NCBI GenBank assembly: GCA_037178675.1
Contig: JAYMGJ010000486.1
Coordinates: 1 to 18,457, forward strand
From: Scleroderma bovista
Lineage: Eukaryota > Basidiomycota > Agaricomycetes > Boletales > Sclerodermataceae
Length of the DNA: 18,457 nucleotides
Direction: 5' to 3'
Part shown: positions 10,163 through 18,086 of the stretch, piece by piece
Numbering within the stretch: position 1 is the stretch's first letter
Layout: each line of letters begins with the position of its first letter
Position numbers and translations under genes: made by a program
Notes under the pieces: model-generated
What the model was told of the DNA's origin: nothing
The model's input: the letters and a program-made list of their open reading frames with translations, nothing else
Databases searched by the model: none

Positions 10163-10170
10163 TATAAGTA
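10163..10170 (+). promoter_or_regulatory. TATA box of the left LTR
   Basis: TATAAGTA sits at the end of the region conserved with the right LTR. It is followed by CT-rich sequence suited to an R region. The right copy reaches the same CTTAGTAT just as the window ends. Confidence 0.5.
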
Positions 10171-10265
10171 CCCTGTACTCCGTCCTGTACTCCTCAGTCT
10201 GAAATCAACTATAGTCACTACTCCTGTTCCTGCTTGTCTCCGTCTCCTCTTGACCAGAACCTACG

Positions 10266-10291
10266 CAAGGGATCAACGCTTGATCCCCTTG
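10266..10291. repeat. Strong hairpin at the end of the left LTR
   Basis: The arms CAAGGGATCAA and TTGATCCCCTTG flank a 3-nt CGC loop, with one bulged C. It lies about 100 bp downstream of the TATA box, where R/U5 of the LTR is expected. It could shape the 5' leader or the polyadenylation region of the element RNA, or serve as a palindromic protein site. Confidence 0.55.
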
Positions 10292-10312
10292 TCGTTGAAT
10301 CCAATTGGTCTC

Positions 10313-11029
10313 AACTCCGGCCGGACTAACTCCTTGTCCAGCCTCTGTCCTTCTCCTTCATCCGTTTCCATCCGGACTTGACCGGACCTCTTACCAGAGT
10401 AGATCCGGACTTGACAACAGTCCAGGTTCCAACTTTGTGGAAGGCAGCCCACTTGAAACACCTCTGCCATGCTGTCCAACTGAGAACACAGCAGACATCA
10501 GTTAGACAACTTCCAGCCACAATATTGCAGATTATACCTTTAGATTATTCCTCATCTGCTGCACTGTCCAACTGAGAACACAATGGTTATTAGCTAATTT
10601 AGGGCAACAAGATTGTACCATACCTCTGGGTCAATGTTGGAGGAGACCATGTGTCAGAATGTATGGCCGCTATGTGGCAAACTCACAAGACTATGATTTA
10701 TAGTTATTAGTTTTGATATATTAACTGCTCTACCTACAAGATAAATAGCTCATAGTCATACCCTGTATACTCATCGTGTTTGGACCTGGTTTGCACCCAT
10801 CCACCCATTGTGGTCACCCCGATCACCCCAGCCCATGAATTCTAACACCATGATCTGGGCGTGGTCATCTTCATATGCTTCCGTGGCCTCACTGCTCAAG
10901 GTAGCGTGGGTGTGATTCGCAGTGATGCAACGATGGCCCCCACAGTATGGCTGTGCTTCCATGATGATTTGGTTGTACTTCTTTACATGTACCTCATCAG
11001 CAACATGACAATTTGTCTGAACTGACTTA
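10313..11029. other. Gene-free internal stretch with CCGGAC motifs and a 19-bp direct repeat
   Basis: The first 150 bp contain several CCGG motifs like those in the LTR (TCAACTCCGGCCGG, ATCCGGACTTGACCGGACC), so they are probably the element's 5' leader. A perfect 19-bp direct repeat, CTGTCCAACTGAGAACACA, occurs at 10472-10490 and 10564-10582. From 10590 to 11029 I see only AT-rich sequence without a gene. Confidence 0.5.
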
Positions 11030-11935
11030 CAGTGTCTGAGGTGTCTGGAATCAGACAGTTCAGATGGATAAGTCAGATCAGCCAGTCAGACCATTTCAGA
11101 CCATCAGCACAAGGTGGTGTCTGAAATCAGACAGCCAGACAGCCAGACCTTCAGGCTTTCAGACATGTCAGCTGATAAGACCTCTAGCTGGACAGGAAAT
11201 AAGACATATAAGACCACTCAGTCAGGTAGAACCTCAGGCTTTCAGACATGTCAGCTAGTAAGATCACTGGTTTCACAGGCCATAATACATTTCAGACATA
11301 TAAGATCACTCAGTTAGGTGGACCCTCAGGCTTTCAGATATTGATATTTCAGCTAGTAAGATTACTAGTTTCACAGGCCATAATACATTTCAGACATATC
11401 AGCTAATAAAACATCTAGCTGGACAGGAAATAAGACATATAAGACCATCAGTTAGCCAGACACTCAGTCAATAATTCTTTTAAAACCACTCAGTCAGGTA
11501 GACTTTCAGATCATCAGACATATCAGTCAATAAGGCTACTAGCTACACAGGAAATAAGACATACAAGACCAGCAGCTAACCAGGTGAAGTTCAGCTCAGC
11601 AAATTCTCAGATCCCAAGACCTTTAGGAAGGTCAGACTGCCAGTTTGTCAGAAAATCATGTATGCAGAAACCTCAGACACTCAGACATTCAGAATATCAG
11701 AATATCAGAGGTTTTAGCTCAGTATATTGTCAGGTCCCCAGATCTTCAGACCAAGTCAGACTACCACCTTTTCAGAAGATTATGTGTGCAGAAATTTCAC
11801 CACCCAGACACTCAGACACTGAGTATATCAGAATTTCAGATATTTCAGCTTAGCATATCCTCAGATTGTCAGGAAATCAGTAAGCTCAGATACTTGGCTA
11901 CTCAGTAAATCAGAACATTAGAGGTTTCAGCTGGC
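11030..11935. repeat. Degenerate minisatellite rich in TCAGAC/CAGAC
   Basis: Two nested arrays are seen. Array A (about 11150-11575) has units of roughly 83-100 bp. TCAGGCTTTCAG recurs at 11151, 11234 and 11326; a segment of about 30 nt beginning TTTCACAGGCCATAATAC is identical at 11271 and 11369; one of about 32 nt beginning CTAGCTGGACAGGAAATAAG recurs at 11184 and 11415, with a diverged copy at 11539. Array B (about 11588-11890) has two to three units of about 125 bp sharing GCAGAAA...CAGACACTCAGACA and ATATCAGA. All units are built on the CAGAC/TCAGA pentamer, pointing to repeated slippage. No coding function is likely, although frames stay open by composition. Confidence 0.8.
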
Positions 11936-11956
11936 AAGCCTCATCAGTAATAGGGA

Positions 11957-12075
11957 GTGGTTGTGTCGTCGACAAGAACAACGCTGGTGGTGGCCGCATT
12001 GGTGATGCTGGGGGGTTGGTTGTGTCATCATCATTGCTGGTGGTGGCCACGTCATCGATGCAGGTTGGGGGTAGT
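11957..12075. repeat. Two-copy tandem repeat of about 59 bp
   Basis: TGGTTGTGTC at 11958 and 12017 is followed in both copies by GCTGGTGGTGGCC at about 11993 and 12035, then GATGC...GGTTGG(GG). It ends about 30 bp before the LTR at 12104. Nothing suggests it is coding. Confidence 0.5.
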
Positions 12076-12428
12076 CACATTGTTGTTGACAGTGATAGGG
12101 TGGTGTCAAGACCAGTTCTCCTCAACGATCTTACTAGGTGATCCAGAGGTGCAAGGAACTAATGAGGAGGTAAGTCCAGGCACTAGTAGGTGCTAGTTAG
12201 TGTGGAGAGTCAAGTCCAGGTCAAACAAATGAAGTCCGGGCACTAGAGAAGCACAGGGAGTAAGTCCGGACCGTGGGAAAGTGGTCCGGAGTTGAGTGCA
12301 GCTTGTCTGGAGCAAAGTGTTGAGAAAGTAAGTGCTTAGTCATCACTAGCACATGACTTCTCTCTAGAGCCTTGACACATGATGTGTCTGGACTCACCAT
12401 ATTCCATGTGATTCTCTAAGTCACATGA

Positions 12429-12518
12429 CCGGTTAACAGAGTACCAACTAACCGGAGTCATATCCCTTATCTATGACGTATCAAGATAAGGAGAGATAAT
12501 GTTCCTTCTGGAACATTC
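12429..12518. promoter_or_regulatory. Cluster of three palindromes with a perfect heat-shock-element match
   Basis: Palindrome 1 has arms CCGGTTA/TAACCGG (12429-12435, 12449-12455). Palindrome 2 has CTTATCT/AGATAAG (12466-12472, 12484-12490). Palindrome 3 has AATGTTCC/GGAACATT around TTCT (12498-12517). Within the last, TTC-TG-GAA-CA-TTC at 12506-12518 fits the alternating 5-bp-step consensus bound by heat shock factor. The GATAA/TTATC sites in palindrome 2 and nearby resemble GATA-factor targets. The block lies about 180-270 bp upstream of the TATA box. Function is inferred from motif identity only. Confidence 0.5.
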
Positions 12519-12695
12519 CTATGGGTTGATCTAGACCGTTTCTTATCTCTTATCTTACCTATGACTCACTGTGGTCTTCTACGAGTTTCTACGAGTTTCC
12601 ACAGGACTACTATGTTAGGAAGGTACTTATCTACCTGTCCGTTTATGGATTCACAGAGACTTCTTACTTTACATGGTCTGTGCACAGCTCAGACG

Positions 12696-12703
12696 TATAA
12701 ATA
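12696..12703 (+). promoter_or_regulatory. TATA box of the copia-like LTR
   Basis: TATAAATA is followed by CCCTTATGC and a pyrimidine-rich segment in which initiation near 12725-12735 is likely. The first long frame begins at 13130, about 400 nt further on, after U5 and the primer-binding site. Confidence 0.65.
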
Positions 12704-12899
12704 CCCTTATGCTTCTTGGTAGCAGAGTAGGATTTTACCCACTATGTTTTATCCTCTGTTCTATTCAAGAACTCTCTTAACCACCTTCGGTTAATCCCTC
12801 CAAGTTTGAACCAACTAGCAAGAGTGAGTTGACAACTTCTATTGTCATTCTTGTCTAGGCCCGCTGTGCTTGTCTATCTCCAGACAGTACTTCCCGTTA

Positions 12900-12912
12900 G
12901 GTTATGAGCCCC
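12900..12912 (+). promoter_or_regulatory. Primer-binding site complementary to the tRNA-iMet anticodon loop
   Basis: GGTTATGAGCCCC is the reverse complement of GGGGCTCATAACC, the anticodon stem-loop sequence (CAT anticodon) of initiator tRNA-Met. Copia-class elements are known to prime reverse transcription with a half tRNA-iMet cut in the anticodon loop, which is why the site matches the loop and not the 3' CCA end. This both supports an LTR boundary just before 12900 and assigns the element to the Ty1/copia side. Confidence 0.6.
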
Positions 12913-13129
12913 GTCTAGGTGACCTCCTGGTCCGTCGTTATTCTCGTAGGCCAACGAGAAGATGCCCGGGAACACCGAAGACCGGTTCACTTGGAGATTG
13001 TTTCTTGGTGTCATGCAGTTTCTACTTGCCACCAGAGGAGTGCAGGCTTTTCTGCACCCTCATCCGATTATATCCGCAGAGCTTTGCTTTGCTACTTTCT
13101 TGATCACTTTCTTCACTTTAGTCGTGGAA

Positions 13130-13852
13130 ATGAATCAGACTCCTGATGGGAGACAGTTCGTAGTACAGGCTAGTGCAGAGGATGCTCAGGGTCGATGGAC
13201 CGTTACTCTAGAGCGAGAGCATCGTGCGCAATCTGCTCGAGAACGATCCACCTTACAGTCTCAGGTGAGACGAGAGGATGATCGACGTTTGTATGGCAAT
13301 GGAAGTGCACCCACTATGAGTGAACTTCTACAGCATTATGATTTTGATCGTAATGACCCGGATTATGCCAGAGATCCTTTAACTGGCTTACCACGTCTAC
13401 TTCCTCAGTATTCAGGACAGTTACCTTGGGGTGAGCGCTGAGTTCTCAATGAGAACGGTATCCCCTATGGGGGAAATCTTCCAGAGTATTTGTCACTGGA
13501 ACCAAGAGAGGATCAAACCATATCTGCTATGGTCCAGTCATTACCTTCCCCTGGTCGTACCAGTGGCGAGTTTATAGGATTGACTAACCAAGCCAACAGA
13601 CATTTTCCTATTGAATTTCAGGTAATACCTTCCTCGCCACCCCCGACTTATATCGACTCTACTGCTCAAGATCAAGATGTCATCCTATACCTCCGTTCCC
13701 AGCCTCGACACCATACTCACCGAAGAAGCACTTCAACGGTTACTGGAACCAGTTCGGAATTCAGTAGAGCGGGAAGAGCGGCTGCGGTCTCTTTACATTG
13801 GTCCAGCTCGGACCCACTGATCTGCAACCCCGTTTTCTCTCCCAACAACTAG
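13130..13852 (+). pseudogene. First unrecognised ORF of the copia-like element, one in-frame TGA
   Basis: The ATG at 13130 opens a frame that runs to 13439 (TGA), resumes in the same frame and stops at 13850-13852. The first part is Gln/Arg/Glu-rich (residues about 20-70, helical and charged), then has an Asp/Pro/Leu-rich motif (PDYARDPLTGLPRLL). The second part is Ser/Pro-rich. I do not recognise it. Its place between the primer-binding site and gag is unusual. From about 13677 a different frame becomes more protein-like, so its real C terminus may be shorter or joined by a frameshift. Confidence 0.4.
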
Positions 13853-14543
13853 AGGAGAACCGTCTACTAGCATGGGTTTGTATACACCAACATCCCATCA
13901 CGCTTATTCCCCTCCTGTTTTTGTCCCTAGACAACAGGAAAGAGAGTCTTCCATCACCAGTACCGATCCACGCTATGATCCTAACGACGTGGTTTTCCAC
14001 AACCCCCTCTTGGACCCATGCTATCTAGTGTTTCTTCTTCGACCATTGTATGAACGAGTCCGGAATCCCAACTCAAACTTCTATTCCTCCAGCGTTGTAC
14101 CTGTTGAGCGAATTATTTCTGCTCCATGGTATCGCCACCCTGACCCAGTTGTGCATCTCGAGGACTTTGTTGTCCACTCGACTCACAATGACTTCTATAT
14201 TCGACCTACGACATATAGAGAAGACCATCATGGCTGTATCCTCGGTTTTACTCCCGCGGTTACAGACCTCTTTCCCACTGGCCAAGGCGACATTTTCTCC
14301 CTCTTCTTTTTAAAAGAGGATGTCTGCTATCCCTGGCTACGGAGTGTTGGTCTTCAGGTCGCTCGAAACAAGTCTAGGTTCAGGACTGCCTGGCTGCGAG
14401 GAGAAGTAGATTTTGGACAGGAGTTTCCTGGGAGATTTTTCCGTTCCCTGTCTTTTATCCAGATGAAGTTCGCTAAATTCATCATTGACATTACAGATAA
14501 TGTCATTAACCCGGCGGCAGCAAAGATTGCTGTCTGTGATTGA
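13677..14543 (+). pseudogene. Second unrecognised ORF of the element
   Basis: The ATG at 13677 overlaps the end of the previous ORF in another frame. The frame runs through one TGA at 13818 and reaches a second TGA at 14541-14543. A protein-like frame continues beyond that TGA to 14694 (DWILSQDFWQYF), suggesting the stop replaced a Trp or Arg codon. The product begins with a Glu/Arg/Leu-rich helix (residues 10-40), then a Pro/Ser/Tyr stretch. Residues 65-288 form a globular-looking block rich in Phe, Val, His and Asp, with many aromatic residues. No catalytic signature of protease, integrase, polymerase or RNase H was found. Confidence 0.4.
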
Positions 14544-15300
14544 AAGGCGCTTGCTTCAAAGCTCGCCTTGGGTGTCGATGAACACGGTGACTGGATTCTT
14601 AGCCAAGATTTTTGGCAATACTTTACCGACACGAACCCTACCGGTGTACCCCATGCATCCTTCCTCTCCTGTACCTTACGTCCAAGACATACTTGAGTAC
14701 ATTTCTGCAGTTCATTATGATTCGAAAGTTCATCATCGTTTTGATCCATATTCTTTTCAGACTACTCTGTATTTTGTCAACACCATACATTCTGCTGAAG
14801 ATCATGTTCAGCTTCGACTATGCTCCTATATTCCTTTTGTATGAATACCTGTTGAGTTTCAAGTTGCCAGCTACGTGAAATATTCATTTCCTTCTTGTGC
14901 ACTTAAAAGCTTGTCCTTTTATTCGAACAGTTTTGCGGAGATGATTGGAAATGCTACTGAGCTACCCAATCCACATTACTTTGCCAAGCTGGACTTCGCT
15001 TGTGCCGAGGATCTCGAGTGGCAACATACCCCAGGATATTGTGGAGCAGAGTATTTGTCAAAAGAGGGTCAACGAAAAGAGAATCGAAAGGATCGAACTT
15101 CGATGAGATGTTTTCGACGGAGAGCAGAAGATAGAGATAGGCGACTCATGGGTTTACTACCACAGCGTCGGAAGTCAGGGACACACAACGGAAAACATAG
15201 GAATCGACAAAGGCTTGGTACAATCCCTCAGATCGATGTTTCACTTCCTAATGGTCAAAACACTTTTGCTGACCTATTTTCTCTCCTTGCTTTGCTTTAG
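14500..15300 (+). pseudogene. Third unrecognised ORF of the element, abutting gag
   Basis: This frame can start at an ATG at 14500, inside the previous ORF, or be entered by a frameshift near 14665, which gives a smoother protein. It meets a TGA at 14842, continues in frame as PVEFQVASYV, and ends with TAG at 15298-15300. The middle is Tyr/His/Phe-rich. The C-terminal 80 residues are strongly basic (many Arg/Lys, RRRAEDRDRR), a nucleic-acid-binding type of composition. One base separates its stop from the gag ATG at 15302. The family is unknown. Confidence 0.4.
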
Positions 15301-15301
15301 A

Positions 15302-16693
15302 ATGTCTACAAAGGATCTCTCCACTTATGTGCCGATTTTCAATGGAACAAATTTCAAGGATTGGCACGACAAGTTAGAGGCTTTTGCAATGGCGATGAAA
15401 TGCGACGGTCCAATGACCGAAGATCCTCCCGCAGCTGCTGCTGATCTTGCAGCTTTCAATATTGTCGACTGACAAATGCGAGGCATGATGCGCCTTCGTC
15501 TTGGTGCGGCTTACCAGTCGCATGTTGGCATCACCGCCAAGGTTACCCTGACAACACTGAGGACTACCTTTGGTACCCCAGGAAAGGTTGGAGCTCTCGT
15601 TGAAATGAGATCTCTCTTTCAACATCGCATGAAGCCCAACTTGAATCCTGTTGAGGAGGCTAACAACCTCATTCAGTGCGCGGCACGTCTTGCAGCGGCG
15701 AACTTTAACCTCGCAGACGGCATGATTGCTATGGCCATTCTAATGGCTTTGCCTTCGGACTGGGAGACAACTGTCTTGACGTTGTGCTCTACGCTTACCA
15801 ATGCCCAGTTTACTGTGGAGACCATTACTGGTCACATTCATCGTGAATATATGCGTAGGCAGGCTACTCGAGGAAGATCAACGATTTCCTTACAGGATCG
15901 TATTTCGGAGCGAGCAAACTTCGCTGACGAGTATCAAGGATCTTCTGGTGCCACTCTTGTGTCGCGCCTTACCAATGTCAAACCCGCTGTCCGTCCTTCC
16001 TTTCAAGGAAATGCGAACCGAGGAAAAGGCAAACAGCCTGTTCGCAAAGGACAACACAATCAGTACCCACGCTGTGTCTTTCAGGGATGTCGCCGGAATC
16101 ATTTCCCGGCTGAGTTTTGTCCCATAGGTCGACAGAGGATCTTTTATGATCAAGGAGGCAGACAGATTTGTTGCCAACCCCAGGTTGTCTCTCCTCCAAC
16201 TGGAGGATCAAACACCAATCATTGCGGAGGATTTAATCGCGGTCGTGGAGGAGGAAAACGAGGAAGGGGAAAGGGACAAGGACATGGAGGAGGAACTCAC
16301 GTTGTCTTTGATGAGTCCCTCCAATATTATGACAAACCAGATTTTCAGGATTACACAGCCATGCTGGTAGACGAATCTACCACCTCTGGAATAGCGGAGA
16401 TTCCCGCATCTCCAACTCACGAGTCTCTCGATGCTGAGTTGGATGAGTATAACGCAGAGAGGCCTATGGCACCCTATTCTGAGGAGGCTTGCAAGGCTAT
16501 GTGGGCAGATGAGTCCATGGGACCATTGAGTTTCGATGACATCATCAAATCTTATGAGGACGCCCCTTTGTCCTGTGCATTAATCCTTCAATCTAGGACT
16601 CCAGAACCTGACACGCCCATCCTATTCTCCCATCCAGAAACTTTGGTTTCTTGGAATGAATGGGATGAGATAGAGGATGAGGATTTTGTATGA
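15302..16693 (+). pseudogene. gag: Copia-type gag (UBN2/DUF4219-like), one in-frame TGA
   Basis: The frame of 463 sense positions starts at ATG 15302. The N terminus (YVPIFNGTNFKDW, residues 9-21) is the hallmark start of Ty1/copia gag. A TGA at 15470-15472 (codon 57) lies where such gags usually have Trp, so a TGG-to-TGA change is likely; otherwise the frame is clean to 16691-16693. Residues about 70-190 are the helical capsid-like region. Residues 258-273 have a C-X4-C-X3-H-X5-C arrangement that could be a variant zinc knuckle. Residues 310-330 are Gly/Arg-rich, and the C-terminal 130 residues are acidic. Gag would package element RNA in virus-like particles. The stop makes this copy probably non-functional, unless UGA is read through. 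No pol frame follows. Confidence 0.75.
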
Positions 16694-16902
16694 TTAGTGA
16701 CCAGACTAGATGTCTTGTGTCCTAATAGTTCATTGTGTCTACAATTCTGGAATCATTCTGGAACATACCCTTTCATGGATCTCCAAGGTCATGTTCTTCT
16801 CAATGAGATGAGTCCTGACACTTTCTATGCACTTTTCTCTATAAACAAAAAAAGTAAAACTAAATTACATTTTCTATTTACAAGGAGTCCGGACCGGACC
16901 AA
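16694..16902. other. Junction between gag and the antisense gene
   Basis: About 210 bp in which a copia pol should begin but none is found. It holds two TTC-TG-GAA half-palindromes (16745-16752 and 16756-16763), whose TTCTGGAACAT equals 11 nt of the LTR heat-shock-type element. An A-rich stretch follows near 16845-16880, which may hold the polyadenylation region of the antisense gene on the minus strand. Around 16887 the sequence changes to CCGG-rich, likely the border with the Gypsy-like segment. Confidence 0.4.
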
Positions 16903-17921
16903 TCACTCCGGCACACCGCTGTCAGGATTCTCCTGCTCCTCTTGGAGCCCCTGTACCTCCTGTTCGACCTCCTCCGGGTCGACCTCCGCCTCACTATCCT
17001 CCGATTCCTCATCTTCGTCCCAAGGCGCCGTGAAGAAACGGCACTCCTCGAGAAAGGTCTCGAGGTCAGCGCTCAGGCGGTCGTTGGACCACGACACGGA
17101 TCGTGTGGAGTCCGCGATCCGGGCCATCTGCCCGGTCATCGCCTCCACCGCGGCTGTCAGCCGGTCCATCCGCTCCAAGAAAGGCCCGGTGTTGAAACCG
17201 GACCTTGACCCGGATGGGCCTGCCACCTCCACAACCTCGTCGTTGTCGTTGACGACCTTCGCCAGCTTCTTCTTCTTCCGCTTTTCACCGCCTCGCGGTG
17301 ACGTCGCCACCTCCTTCTCCTTTGCCTTACCCTTGCCTTTGTCTACTACCGGACCTGGTTCCCCCACCTCCGGCCACTCACACTTCTCCTTTAATCCAGC
17401 GCACTTCATGCACGCCCTCTGCTTGGGTTTCTCCGGGTCTCGCTCACACACTGCGCGGTGCTTCGTGCAGCGCACACATCTGCGTAACGGTTAGTAACGA
17501 AGATGAAAGAAAGAATTGAAGTTACTTACCGGACCTCTCCAACCGGACCTGCCTCCGGCTCCTCCCTTGCTCGTTTCCTTGACGCCTCCTGCGCCATCGC
17601 TCTCTGCCTCGCCGCTACCTCTGCAGCCCTTCGCTGCACCTCCGCCCGTTCCTTCTCTGCCTGCTCGCGCACCTGGCGCTCCGCCTCCTCTTTCGCCTTG
17701 CGTTCCGCCTCCTCTCGTGCTCGTCGCTCCGCCTCTTCCCAGCGTTGCTTCTCCTCTCTCTTGACCTGCTTGCGTTGACGCCTCTCCTTTGTTTTGGCAT
17801 CAAGGACGGACGCCTCGTCTTCGCTACCGGACTGGAGCTCCGGTGTTGGCGCCTTGGTCCAGTCCTTGGACTCGACCGCAGAGGGAACAGTGGGGGTGGT
17901 GGACTTAGCAGTGTTCGACAT
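16903..17921 (-). CDS. Antisense two-exon gene: charged helix plus Zn2Cys6-type cysteine cluster
   Basis: Minus-strand exons are 17921-17530 and 17479-16903, split by a 50-nt intron (GTAAGT...TACTAAC...CGCAG). Together they give 322 residues. The start at MSNTAKS is preferred over an in-frame ATG at 18002 because a TATA box lies between them. Residues 42-122 are a Glu/Arg/Lys/Ala-rich single helix or coiled coil. Residues 132-164 carry C-X2-C-X6-C-X11-C-X2-C-X6-C, which fits the fungal Zn2Cys6 binuclear cluster spacing. A basic KRKKKK patch (about 197-202) could be nuclear targeting. Residues about 231-280 are helical, and the C terminus is very acidic. The intron ends one base before the first Cys codon. 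It lies between a gag and a 3' LTR, opposite to the element's strand, so it is probably an accessory gene of the Gypsy-like element. DNA binding is inferred. No stop or frameshift interrupts it. Confidence 0.7.
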
Positions 17922-17971
17922 GTTTGGATTAATGGCAGGAAACTGGGGGTAAAAGCAAGAACCGGTTTGAT

Positions 17972-17978
17972 CTTTATA
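17972..17978 (-). promoter_or_regulatory. TATA box of the antisense gene
   Basis: The minus strand reads TATAAAG about 50 nt upstream of the chosen ATG at 17921. Initiation about 30 nt downstream would give a short leader of roughly 20 nt. This supports the gene being independently transcribed against the element and excludes the upstream ATG at 18002 from most transcripts. Confidence 0.5.
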
Positions 17979-18051
17979 GATCCAAATTTCATACTCAGAC
18001 AATCACTCCGGACTCCGCATTGTTTTAGGCGACCACACGACAGCCTCATTG

Positions 18052-18086
18052 GGGCCTCATGGGTTCGGCCCCTAAAAGGGGGATAC
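18052..18086 (+). promoter_or_regulatory. Polypurine tract and small hairpin before the right LTR
   Basis: AAAAGGGGGA at 18074-18083 directly precedes the LTR start and fits the plus-strand primer (polypurine tract) of an LTR retrotransposon. Just upstream, GGGGCC and GGCCCC (about 18052-18071) can pair as a 6-bp hairpin. The tract identifies the LTR at 18087 as the 3' LTR of the element and sets the element's orientation as plus. Confidence 0.7.

Larger units (their letters stand above)
9812..10312 (+). mobile_element. Left CCGG-rich LTR, Gypsy-like family
   Basis: It starts TGTCAAGACCATGTCC and matches the LTR at the right edge of the window (TGTTACGACCATGTCC) throughout 9812-10166, by eye about three quarters identical with small gaps. 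Shared landmarks are CAACTCCGGAC, ATCCGGTTACTCC, CTTCCGCTAA, GAGTTCTCCGTG, ACCTTGTAG and GTTTACTTGTCACCGTA. A TATAAGTACC box at 10163 marks the end of U3; beyond it the other copy leaves the window, so the 3' end of this LTR is a guess. The divergence means this is an old insertion, or a solo LTR unrelated in time to the right copy. Confidence 0.7.
12104..12899 (+). mobile_element. 5' LTR of a Ty1/copia-like element
   Basis: The start is set at TGTCAAGACCAG, whose first 11 nt equal those of the left Gypsy-like LTR. The end is set by the primer-binding site beginning at 12900. That gives 796 bp with U3 up to the TATA box at 12696, then about 200 bp of R/U5. U3 holds five AAGTCC-A/G-G or GTCCGGA motifs (12172-12290), three palindromes and a heat-shock-type element, and six GATA-type sites. 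No second copy lies in the window, so these ends are inferred from the TATA box and primer site rather than from an LTR pair. The right end GTTA instead of CA is atypical. Confidence 0.5.

Noticed and set aside
11064..11908. Plus-strand ORFs within the CAGAC-rich region
   Set aside because: Open only because the repeated pentamer lacks stop codons in some frames; the translations are Ser/Asp/Gln repeats that follow the DNA period.
11030..11935. Possible CRISPR-like array
   Set aside because: Units vary in length, there is no constant repeat with unique spacers, and the context is a fungal genome.
16697..17494. Long plus-strand ORF of 265 codons overlapping the antisense gene
   Set aside because: Its Ser/Pro/Arg-rich composition is the shadow of the charged minus-strand exon. 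It has no motif, whereas the minus strand gives a spliced Zn2Cys6 protein.
17524..17764. Ala/Ser/Pro-rich plus-strand ORFs
   Set aside because: They mirror the Glu/Arg/Ala helix on the other strand and have no independent support.
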